Made by a program: the position numbers and the translations under genes. Shown here piece after piece: positions 26,382-34,283 of a stretch of 64,000 nt of DNA (position 1 is its first letter; every line of letters starts with the position of its first letter). The stretch comes from CAVRUD01 sp963849635 (GTDB taxonomy: Bacteria > Chloroflexota > Chloroflexia > Thermomicrobiales > UBA6265). The notes under the pieces are model-generated. The model made no database searches and had not been told where the DNA came from. It saw only the letters and a list, made by a program, of their open reading frames with translations. The stretch covers positions 28,959-92,958 of the forward strand of contig CAWKIA010000001.1 in the NCBI GenBank assembly GCA_963849635.1, given 5' to 3'.

Positions 26382-26945
26382 GACGAGATCCTCGTGGCTC
26401 ACTGTCGAGCATCCGGTAACCTGCCGGAATCGTCCGTCCTGTGATCTTTTCTTGATAGGCATGGCTTCCTATGACCGTATCATCATTTGTACTGCCTGCA
26501 TAGCCCTATTTGGACCTAAAGTGGCTACATGCGCCGGCGCGCGACGTTCGGAATGTGAGATTCGTTGGTGTTGGCATTGGGATGGGCGAATAGCGGCAAG
26601 ACATGGCGTGATTGCAGAGCGATATCGGCGGCTCCATAAGAGTTCAATGCCACGAGGTGAATGTGCTGATTGTTTGTGCTTGCTGGCGGGGCTGGCGTTG
26701 CCGGGGCGGGCGGAGGACGAAGGCGGGCAGGCGGGCAGGCGGGGAGGTCGTGGACGGTGCGTGGGAGGGGGAGCGGGCGGCGTGAGGTGGTGATCCGAAG
26801 AGCTGGGGTTTGGGAACCAGCGTTCCCCGGCACGGCGAGCCCGCCCCTCCCCGCGCGGGAGAGGGGCGGCTCGTGTGCGATGGGGGGCGATGGTGACCGA
26901 GCTGGAGAAGCCGCCTAAGCTGCTTTGACGTGCCCTTCGTGGACC
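26382..26945. other. Spacer with a duplicated end of the efflux gene
   Basis: 26382-26680 is ordinary, slightly AT-richer sequence without a supported gene. From about 26685 to 26945 it is a diverged copy of 24265-24590: the end of the MFS gene (GGGCTGGCGTTGCCGGGGCGG), its GGCGGGCAG-type tail, a C/G palindrome at 26827-26872 and the GACCTCAACCGGTCGCGG lead-in to the cysteine-repeat gene. It shows that the repeat gene was duplicated together with its downstream flank. Confidence 0.75.
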
Positions 26946-28405
26946 TCAACCGGTCGCGGCTACGCAGGTGCCGTCGATATTGTCACTGCAGACGCAGCTG
27001 GCGGGGCACTGCACGCCGTATGCCGGTGCGCAACGCCGCCGCAGGTTCCCGGCGGGGGCGGCGACGCAGGTGCCGCTGAAGGCGTCGTCGCAGACACAGC
27101 CGTCGGTGCAGAAGATGTCGCTCGCCGGGGAGCAGCCGCCGGCGCAGGTGCCCGCCGGCGGGGCGGCGACGCAGGTGCCACCGACCCCGGCGCTGCAGAC
27201 GCAGCCGGCAGGGCAGCCGAGGCCGTTGAACGGCGAGCAGCCCCCGGCGCAGGTTCCCGCCGGTGGGGCGGCGACGCAGGTGCCGTCGAAGGCGTCGTCG
27301 CAGATGCAGCCGGCGGCGCAGTGGAAGCCGCGCACCGTGCCGCAGCCGCCGGCGCAGGTCCCCGGCGCGGGGGCGGCGATGCAGGTGCCGCCGAAGACCC
27401 CATCGCAGACGCAGCCGTCGGGGCAGCCGTTGCCGCTGATCAGGGCGCACCCTCCTCCGCATCCGTTCGGCTCCGGAGCGACGCAGGTGCCGTCATGGAT
27501 GTCGTTGCAGACGCAGCCGGCAGGGCAGCCGATGCCGCCGTCCACCGAGCAGCCGCCGGCGCAGGTCCCCGGCGCGGGGGCGGCGATGCAGGTGCCGTCG
27601 AAGGCGTCGTCGCAGATGCAGCCGGCCGGGCAGCCGACGCCGTTGGCCGGGCGCAGCCGCCGCCGCAGCCGCCCGGCGGCGGGGCGACGCAGGTGCCGAT
27701 AGTGAGGTCGTCGCAGACGCAGCCGGCGGGGCAGCCGTAGCCGTTGCGCGGCGAGCAGCGCCGGCGCAGGTCCCGCTGGGGGGGCGGCGACGCAGGTGCC
27801 GGCGACGGCGTCGTCGCAGACGCAGCCGGCGGGGCAGCCGTAGCCCCAGATCGGCGAGCAGGCGAAGGCGCAGGTCCCCGCCGGGGGGGCGGCGACGCAG
27901 GTGCCGTCGATGGCGTCGTCGCAGACGCAGCCGGGGATGCAGCCGATGCCTCGGCTCAGCGCGCAGGTGCCGGGGCAGATCACTGGCGCGACAGTGGTCG
28001 TGGTGGAGGGGGCGGCTGTCGTCGTTCGGGTGCCGCGGTGGTCGTCGTGGGGGCGACGGTTGTCGTGGTCGGCGATGCGGTCGTGGTGGTCGGGGCGACG
28101 GTCGTGGTTGGCGCAGCGGTGGTCGTCGTGGTCGTGGCGGCGACGACTTCGGTCCCGGGGCTACATGTCCCCGGCGGGCGGCAGCGGGAGTTGCCGTTGG
28201 AGTAGACGCAGCAGACGCAGCCGGGGTTGCAACCACCGGGGTTGCTCGCGCAGAACTGGTTGCCGCATGAGCCTGGGTGACCTGGGCGTCGGCGACGCGG
28301 CCGCCGAGCAGCCCAGCCCCCAAAGCGACGACCCCCCGAGGAAGCCACGGCGGGACTTTGGCGTGGCGAGGGATCGGGCCAGCTGTCGAATCGCCGTGGG
28401 TCCAT
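26946..28405 (-). pseudogene. Exported six-cysteine-repeat protein, copy 2, several frameshifts
   Basis: ATG 28405 begins MDPRRFDS. With one base restored it continues LARSLATPKSRRGFLGG, a clear Tat signal matching copy 3. Then a CGNQFCASNPGGC head, a short Thr-rich linker (TTTVAP words) and about ten 35-residue cysteine repeats, e.g. CAGGCSVDGGIGCPAGC and CAGGCSPFNGLGCPAGC, ending DGTCVAATG. At least four indels split it, in the signal, the head, around 27.65-27.78 kb and near 27.03 kb. All repeats remain recognisable, so the decay is recent or is sequence error. Confidence 0.7.
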
Positions 28406-28867
28406 CGTGGTCTCCTCAAGGGGGTGGTCTCGGGCTGCCAGGCCGATGCGCGGTGGGAGCGCCGCCCGGCGCGCGGGGCGGCGCCGATCCCCGGTCGCCC
28501 AGGCGACGCCTCCCCCAGGAGCCCCGTCACCACGCGAGCGACCGTGTTCCCACGTTAGCGCTCGGTACCCGGTTGGGGCATCGGTACAAGTACCGGACTG
28601 CTGGGGTTCGCAGTACTTAATTTCGCCGACGAGGAGCGGGCTCCACGGAGCGTTGTTGACCTACGTCGAGCTCAGCGGCGGGCGACGACGGTGACCTCGT
28701 CGTCACCTCCACCGACTGATGGTCCTACCGAGCGCAAACGGCTTCGAGAAACGCACCCGCGGCGTTCCTGTGGACCAGGAGGCCGCGGGTATTGGGCTCT
28801 GGAGGGTCCGTGTCTCGAACATCGAGATGGCCGAATCGGTGCAGCCATTGTCAACGTACCGACGTGC
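28406..28867. other. Spacer holding a duplicate of the methyltransferase 3' end and a shared promoter region
   Basis: The stretch 28406-28620 matches the leader of copy 3 (29842-30062) nearly base for base. At 28676-28700 it includes the last codons of the RNA methyltransferase gene (EVTVVARR) read on the minus strand. No independent gene is supported between 28700 and 28867. Confidence 0.7.
28582..28595. promoter_or_regulatory. CGGTAC-AA-GTACCG palindrome upstream of cysteine-repeat copy 2
   Basis: Dyad CGGTACAAGTACCG about 180 bases before the ATG. The same dyad and its surroundings precede copy 3. Conservation within a duplicated leader makes a shared operator plausible but not proven. 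Confidence 0.45.
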
Positions 28868-29841
28868 TCAACGTGATCGCCGGCCCCGTGCTGACGGCCT
28901 ATCGCAGGCGGAGAGGACTGAGCAGACGCAGCCGGCGGGGCAGCCGTAGCCACTGATCGGCGCGCAGCCGCCGCCGCAGCCGTCCGGCCCCGGGGCGACG
29001 CAGGTGCCGTTCTGTACGTCGTCGCAGACGCAACCGGCGGAGCAGCCGACGCCGCCGCCTACTGAGCAGCCGCCCCCGCAGGTGCCCGCCGGGGGGGCGG
29101 CGACGCAGGTGCCATCGTACGGGTCGTCGCAGATGCAGCCTTCGGCGCAGTTGATGCCGTAGAACGGCGCGCAGCCGCCGCCGCAGGTTCCCGGTGCGGG
29201 TGCGGCGATGCACTGACCGAAGTTGGCACTGTCGCAGACGCAGCCGGCGGTGCAGGGGATGTTGTATCTAGGCGAGCAGCCGCCTCCGCAGCTCCCCGGC
29301 GGCGGCGCGGCAATGCACGTGCCGCCAGGTGTGGCGACGTTGCAGACGCAGCCCTCGGGACAGAAATCGCCGTAGTACGGGGCGCATTCGCCGCCGCAGG
29401 TCACCGGCGCGGCCGTGGTCGTGGTGGTCGTGGTGCCTGGCGCGGCCGTCGTCGTTGCGGGTGCAGCGGTGGTCGTTGTGGGGGCGACGGTCGTGGTAGT
29501 GGTCGGAACGGCGGTGGTGGTCGGTGCCGCGGTGGTCGTCGGGGCTATGGTCGTCGTTGGTGGCGGCGTGGTCGGGACGACTCCGTCCCGCCTGAGCAGG
29601 TGCCCGGCGGGCGGCAGCGGCTGTTGCCGTTGGAGTAGACGCAGCAGACGCAGCCGGGCGCGCAGCCCCCCGGATTGCTCGCGCAGACCTGGTTGCCGCA
29701 TTGCATCTGAGTGACCTGCGCGGTGGTGACGCGGCCGCTGAGCAGTCCAGCTCCGAGGGCGGCGAGTCCCCCGAGGAAGCCGCGCCGGGTCTTGGGCCCG
29801 GCGAGGGATCGAGCGAGCGTGTCGAAGCGCCGTGGGTCCAT
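28868..29841 (-). CDS. Exported six-cysteine-repeat protein, copy 3 (shorter, one frameshift)
   Basis: ATG 29841: MDPRRFDTLARSLAGPK then the Tat motif TRRGFLGGLAALGAGLL, head CGNQVCASNPGGC...CVCCVYSNGNSRC, Thr-rich linker, then four full cysteine repeats (CGGECAPYYGDFCPEGC, CGGGCSPRYNIPCTAGC, CGGGCAPFYGINCAEGC, CGGGCSVGGGVGCSAGC). A fifth is cut after CVCS and ends in an unrelated basic tail (VLSACDRPSARGRRSR). A frame shift near 29580 joins head and linker. The cut repeat coincides with the edge of the duplicated spacer, as expected for an unequal crossover. Confidence 0.78.
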
Positions 29842-30022
29842 ATGTGGTCTCCTCGAAGGGGGTGACCTGGGGCTGCCAGGCGGATCGGTGGTGGGGGCGC
29901 CGCCCCGGTACAAGGGGCGGCGCCAATCCCCGATCGCCCGGGCGACGCCTCCCCCCCAGGAGCCCCCGTCACCACGCGAGCGACCGTGCTCCCAGGTTAG
30001 CGATCGGTACCCGGTGGGGCAT

Positions 30023-30036
30023 CGGTACAAGTACCG
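30023..30036. promoter_or_regulatory. CGGTAC-AA-GTACCG palindrome upstream of cysteine-repeat copy 3
   Basis: Same dyad as at 28582-28595, at nearly the same distance from the gene, with GTACTTAATTTCGCC conserved just beyond it. Confidence 0.45.
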
Positions 30037-30113
30037 GACTGCTGGGGTTCGCGGTACTTAATTTCGCCAACGAGGCGCGGTCGCCCCCAGCGCTCCGGTG
30101 GCCAATGTCGATC

Positions 30114-31121
30114 CTAGCGGCGGGCGACGACGGTGACTTCATTGCGGTTGTGGAAGAGTTGGCGAGCGAAGACCACTTCAAATGAGCGACTGAGGATGCG
30201 GAGGCAGCCGGCGACGGCGCGAAGGGCGGAGTGGCGGGGTGATCTTGAGGGTGACGATGGCGTGGCCGCCCCTGGTCAGGCGGGGGGCGGCCTGGCGCAT
30301 GATCTGGCAGGAGAGCTCCGGGACCATACGCATGTCGTTGACGATCAGGTCGAAGTGTTGCCCTGGTTCGGCCAGGAAGGCGCCGGCGGTGGTGCGGACG
30401 TGATGGACGCCGGGGTCGACGGCGATACGGGGATCGAGGGCGGCCGGATCGACCGCCCAGACGGAAAACCCGTGGCGGCGGAGGATGCGGGTCCAGCCGC
30501 CCGGGCTGGCGCCCAGGTCGAGGGCGGTGCCCCGCGAGGGGAGGTCGAGACCGGCGGTCTTGAACAGTTCCTCAATTTGAATTCGGAGCGGGAGATCTGG
30601 GCGTCGGTTTTGGCCAGGCCGACTCGCCCGCCCGGCCAATCGGCCAGAGCCAAGCCGGGTGGATTGAGCCCGATCGACGTTTCTCGTGGCGTCAGACAGA
30701 CCGAGATCGTCTGATCGCCGTTGGCGCGCTCGATGACATGGCCGCGGCTTTCGATCCGGCGGGCGAGGGCGCGCCAGAGCTCGTCGGTACGCAGGCCCGG
30801 GGGAAGGGTACCGTCGGCCCAGACCTGGAGGGCGTGGGCGGCGCTGGGATCGAGACGGCCGGCAAGGCGGTCGATCTCGGTGGCGATGGCCTCCTGGTCG
30901 ACGCCAGGGAGGCGGCGGTGCTCCTGGAAGAGGTGGCGGACGAAGACGACCGGGCGGTTGCGACAGGCACGCGCGACCGCGTCGATGTCGAGGGTGGGCG
31001 CCTCGATGAAGCCGGTCTCCGCGGCGAGGCGTATGACCTGGGCGCTGGGGAAGGCGGCGGAGAGTTCCTGGGTAGCGGCCTGCAGGTAATCGGATGCGGC
31101 GGAGAAGATGACGCGGGGCAT
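30114..31121 (-). CDS. RlmM-like SAM-dependent RNA methyltransferase (FtsJ fold), two frameshifts
   Basis: The N-terminal half (PRVIFSAASDYLQAATQEL ... VVFVRHLFQEHRRLPG ... RTDELWRALARRIESRGHVIE ... ETSIGLNPPGLALADWPGG) looks like a THUMP-type RNA-binding region. The C-terminal half has the FtsJ core: ALDLGASPGGWTRILRRHG (SAM motif), VWAVDPAAL, FDLIVNDMRM and GGHAIVTLKI. The lysine and aspartate of the K-D-K-E set are recognisable. Frame is lost near 30575 (after SRSEFKL) and near 30255 in a CCCC run, after which RILSRSFEVVFARQLFHNRNEVTVVARR completes the protein. Likely a ribosomal RNA 2'-O-methyltransferase. Confidence 0.78.
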
Positions 31122-31541
31122 AAGATCGCTTTCTGGTGGCTGTCGTCCGGTGTCAGGTATTCAGTGTGCGGCGGCTAGCATCTATATGGAAGCCTATCGC
31201 CGCTCGTGAGGCGATGCCACGCGCGCGCTCGTCATCGACGGGCAACGGAAAACGTCCGCTTGCGGGGCCGCTCCCTCGAGCGCTTCCTCCCGCTGCCCCA
31301 TGGTGGGGTATGCTGATCTAGGATTGTTCGCCTACCGTGCGCCAGCGTCGTGCGCGGGGAAGTCGATGGTCCGTTCCCCTGACGTGTCTCCGCCGTGATC
31401 GGTGGGGGGCATTGCCCGCCTCCGACGCCTTCGATCCCCAGCTGGGTGCTCGCTGCCGGACGTTTTGGGGTCCACCGTGCGGCAACCATCTTGCCCCAAC
31501 GGACGCGCTACTCACCGGGATGCACCCGAGATTGAGAATCC
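31122..31541. other. Intergenic region without a supported gene
   Basis: 420 bases between the methyltransferase start and a small plus-strand gene. Open frames here are short and low in quality. It should contain divergent promoters, but no clear -35/-10 pair or operator was identified. Confidence 0.4.
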
Positions 31542-31874
31542 ATGTTCACCGACGATTACCCAAACGACGCCGAACGCAACGCCCTCCACAGCGCCCAAGC
31601 CACCCTGGTGGAGTACGGGGTGCTTCCGGGGCCCAAGGGATACGATCTGCCGACGCTCGCCGCCCGGGTCTACGCCAACGGATGGGCATACAGCATCGAT
31701 CGGCTCGGCCCCCAGTTCCGGGCCGCGATCCGGCCCGGAACCGAGGACATCCACGCGTTCCATGTCGTCGAGCTGGGTTGGTCGGCGGACGTGGCGATGA
31801 TCCTGGCACTGGTGAAGGCCTTGCCGCATATGTCCTCCGCGCTCGCTCGAAGTGCGCCGAGCGTCGCGGAGTAG
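31542..31874 (+). CDS. Small protein of unknown function
   Basis: 110 residues: DAERNALHSAQATLVEYGVLPGPKGYDLPTLAARVYANGWAYSIDRLG, and a closing ALVKALPHMSSALARS. The composition is protein-like and the gene is followed by a long perfect palindrome, which supports it. No clear ribosome site and no family recognised. Confidence 0.5.
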   Translation: MFTDDYPNDAERNALHSAQATLVEYGVLPGPKGYDLPTLAARVYANGWAYSIDRLGPQFRAAIRPGTEDIHAFHVVELGWSADVAMILALVKALPHMSSALARSAPSVAE

Positions 31875-31891
31875 CGCCTTGAGACCGGGTT

Positions 31892-31939
31892 GAGACACAG
31901 GGACGCCGTTCTCGATCGAGAACGGCGTCCCTGTGTCTC
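31892..31939. terminator. Perfect 48-bp palindrome
   Basis: GAGACACAGGGACGCCGTTC and TCGA around the centre, followed by the exact complement: a 24-bp perfect inverted repeat with no loop bases. It starts 18 bases after the stop of the small gene and is followed by TCTCTCTG. It acts most likely as a terminator, although its perfection could also mark a small mobile repeat. Confidence 0.6.
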
Positions 31940-32026
31940 TCTGATGTTGGAGGGGTGGCTATCGCCGCACGTGACGTCACCGGGATAGTCAGTCCATGCG
32001 GGCCGCACCCGATGGAACGGAGGGCG

Positions 32027-32188
32027 TTATCCCTTGCGTCCGCGTTGCCGCTTCTCCACTTTGCGCGGTTTCGGGGGCTTGGGCAGTTTTTGCGAGCGCT
32101 GAGGCTCGGTTGATGCCGGGATTTTTGTGGGGGGTGGCGTGGGAGTTACCGCCGTGTCGTCTCGAGTGGCTAGGGTCGGATTGCGCAT
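32027..32188 (-). CDS. Small basic, Pro-rich protein downstream of the cold-shock gene
   Basis: 53 residues (MRNPTLATRDDTAV ... KLPKPPKPRKVEKRQRGRKG). An AGGAGG ribosome site sits 6 bases before ATG 32188, unusually strong for this window, which is the main reason to call it. It lies 76 bases after the cold-shock gene on the same strand. The lysine/arginine-rich tail suggests nucleic-acid binding. Confidence 0.55.
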   Translation of the reverse strand: MRNPTLATRDDTAVTPTPPPTKIPASTEPQRSQKLPKPPKPRKVEKRQRGRKG

Positions 32189-32264
32189 GACACCCTCCTG
32201 AGAATGAGGTTGACGTTTGCGGGGCGATGCCGGAGCCGTGCCGAGGCGGTCCGGCATTGGACGA

Positions 32265-32489
32265 TTACTCGCCCTGGGGCTGCACGTCGACCGCACGCCG
32301 CCGCGTCGGATTGCGCGGATCGACGCCTTCCTCGTAGGAGACGCGCTGGCCTTCACGGAGGAGGTCAAATCCAGATCCGACGACCGCGCTGTGATGGAAG
32401 AACAGTTCGTCCTCGCGGGTGCCGTTTTCGGGAAGGATGAAGCCGAACCCGCGCTCTGTACGAATTGATTGAACAGTTCCGGTTGCCAT
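32265..32489 (-). CDS. Cold-shock domain protein
   Basis: 74 residues: MATGTVQSIRTERGFGFILPENG carries the RNP1-type motif (G-F-G-F-I), ELFFHHSAV the RNP2-type motif (F-F-H), then GQRVSYEEGVDPRNPTRRRAVDV. A single-stranded nucleic-acid chaperone. The usual K-W-F-N at strand 1 is replaced by QSIRTE, so this is a divergent member. Confidence 0.9.
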   Translation of the reverse strand: MATGTVQSIRTERGFGFILPENGTREDELFFHHSAVVGSGFDLLREGQRVSYEEGVDPRNPTRRRAVDVQPQGE

Positions 32490-32558
32490 TTAGTGTGCCT
32501 TTCGTTCGTTATGGCCAGATGGCCTGTGCCGAGTAATCGCGAATCCAGCGTGCTGGTA

Positions 32559-33152
32559 TCACTTTCGGAGGAGTAAGGGCAGTTCCTTCTCTACCTTTGG
32601 CCGGGAGCGTATCCAGGCGAGCAGTCGCTCTCTGCGAAGATCGCTCAGCCACGCGGATGGATCCGCGGCGAGATCGCGTAGGCAGGCGAGCGCGTCGGAC
32701 TGGGAGAGGCGTCCCGGACCGATCACCGCGCCGTGGTTGCCGCCGACGGAGCCAACCGAGGCTCGTTGCTCCACGAATAGGCACCAGAGGCGTGATTCGG
32801 CGGGGTCGCGCGCCAGTGAGACACGGAAGACCCGCTCGCTGACGCTCCCCTTCAAATAGATGGCGTGCCCCTCAGGGGTGCGCATCTGAGCAACGTCGAA
32901 GCCTTCGTCTTCGATCCCATCCGGCGCGGAAAGCGTCAAGCTGGGATCGCGATCTGGCGGCGACGCGGATGGATGGGGAGCAGTTTGAAGTGGATCCACA
33001 CCGATAGGGGGAGAAGAGAGACGGGCCATGGCCACCCCGATCGCCGGTGAGATGCCGGCGCGAACGATGGGTGGCATCGCCCGGAGGCGACGTTGCACGG
33101 ACCAATCGCAAGGAACCGCGGGCAGCAGGTCCGCCCGCGAGTGCAGGTCCAT
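32559..33152 (-). CDS. Protein of unknown function
   Basis: Up to 197 residues. The C-terminal 110 look like a folded domain (EGFDVAQMRTPEGHAIYLKGSVSERVFRVSL, RLWCLFVEQRASVGSVGGNHGAV, DALACLRDLAADPSAWLSDLRRERLLAWIRSR); the N-terminal part is basic and Pro-rich and may be untranslated. An internal start such as ATG 33029 (MARLSSPP) is possible. No family recognised. Confidence 0.5.
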   Translation of the reverse strand: MDLHSRADLLPAVPCDWSVQRRLRAMPPIVRAGISPAIGVAMARLSSPPIGVDPLQTAPHPSASPPDRDPSLTLSAPDGIEDEGFDVAQMRTPEGHAIYLKGSVSERVFRVSLARDPAESRLWCLFVEQRASVGSVGGNHGAVIGPGRLSQSDALACLRDLAADPSAWLSDLRRERLLAWIRSRPKVEKELPLLLRK

Positions 33153-33421
33153 TTTACCACGGAGGAAGGGGACCGCATCTCATGGCCGCCGCCGCCGGCC
33201 GCCAAAGCATCCGCGGGTGGCGCCGATATGGCGCTTCGGTTCGCCGCACCTGTTCGCCATTGGGACTATGAAAAGCTCATGGCAACGTCCTGATACTGCC
33301 TATAAATGGGAAACGAACATGGCACAATAGCGTCACACCTGTACGGACAGGTCGTGAGCGGGCGGGGCGCGGACGAGAGGACGGTTCATCGGAGACGCGG
33401 TTGGCCCAACAGGGAGTGACC

Positions 33422-34192
33422 ATGGACGACGAGGCCAGACGATACGTTGCCGAACTGGTGGGAACCTTCGTGCTTGTCTTTGGCGGGGTCGGCACGGCCG
33501 TCCTGGCCGGTGGGGAAGTGGGAGAGCAAGGGGTCGCGCTGGCATTTGGGTTCGCCCTGCTCGCGATGATCTATGTGATCGGGCCGATCTCGGGGTGCCA
33601 CATCAACCCGGCCGTGACCCTCGGATTGCTGCTAACCCGAAAGATCGAACTCCGCTCGGCGATCGGCTATGCGGTTGCCCAGATCGTCGGCGCGATCCTC
33701 GCGGCCGCCGTCATCTGGATCATCGCCGAGGACGCACCGGGCGGCTACAGTCTGGATGCGGGGGGCCTCGGGGCAAACGGGTACGACACCCATTCCCCAG
33801 CCGGCTATGGCCTGCTCGCCGCGCTCCTCATCGAGATTATCCTCACGGCGCTTCTGGTCTTTACGGTGCTCGGCGCTACCCACCGGGCGGCCCCGGTTGG
33901 CTTCGCGGGGCTCGCCATCGGTCTCGTGCTGACCGTGATCCACCTGGTCAGCATCCCGGTCACGAATACATCGGTCAATCCGGCTCGCAGCATCGGTCCG
34001 GCCGTCTTTGTAGGTGGCTGGGCTCTGCGCCAACTCTGGGTCTTTATCGCCGCGCCACTTGTAGGCGCGGTGATTGCCGCCGCGATCTACCGCGTGACGC
34101 ACCCCACCGATACCGAGGGTGAGATTACCGCCGCGGAGGCAACGCGGGCCCTGCCAAGCCAGGAAGCGGAACGAGCCGAGACCAGCGCCTGA
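33422..34192 (+). CDS. Aquaporin (MIP family)
   Basis: 256 residues with six membrane helices and the two pore half-helices GCHINPAVT and NTSVNPARS, both NPA boxes intact. EAELVGTF-like first helix (YVAELVGTFVLVFGGVGTAV) is as in AqpZ-type channels. It conducts water or small neutral solutes. ATG 33422 is chosen because GGGAG precedes it. The 30-residue C-terminal tail (EGEITAAEATRAL onward) is hydrophilic. Confidence 0.92.
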   Translation: MDDEARRYVAELVGTFVLVFGGVGTAVLAGGEVGEQGVALAFGFALLAMIYVIGPISGCHINPAVTLGLLLTRKIELRSAIGYAVAQIVGAILAAAVIWIIAEDAPGGYSLDAGGLGANGYDTHSPAGYGLLAALLIEIILTALLVFTVLGATHRAAPVGFAGLAIGLVLTVIHLVSIPVTNTSVNPARSIGPAVFVGGWALRQLWVFIAAPLVGAVIAAAIYRVTHPTDTEGEITAAEATRALPSQEAERAETSA

Positions 34193-34218
34193 GCGAGACG
34201 TGAGTTGAGAGAACGGAC

Positions 34219-34283
34219 CTCACCCCCTACCCCCTCTCTCCCTAGCCCACTGCGGTGGAGAGGGGCGGTAGGCGGTGAGGTCC
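34219..34283. terminator. Palindromic repeat between convergent genes
   Basis: GGACCTCACCCCCTACC / GGCGGTAGGCGGTGAGGTCC arms with an inner CTCTCtCCctagCCCACTGCGGTGGAGAG stem. It lies between the ends of the aquaporin and the LuxR regulator. The same palindrome in inverted sense is at 44636-44694. Confidence 0.65.

Noticed and set aside
24549..28205. Long plus-strand open frames rich in Ala, Gly and Val
   Set aside because: They are antisense to the cysteine-repeat genes; their repeats (GGAATQVPS-like) simply mirror the coding strand.
24660..29400. Regular repeats of about 105 bp that could suggest a CRISPR array
   Set aside because: The period equals one 35-residue protein repeat, spacers are not unique, and the sequence translates into cysteine-rich units throughout.
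31232..31489. 85-codon minus-strand frame
   Set aside because: Low-complexity basic/proline-rich product, no ribosome site and no recognisable domain.
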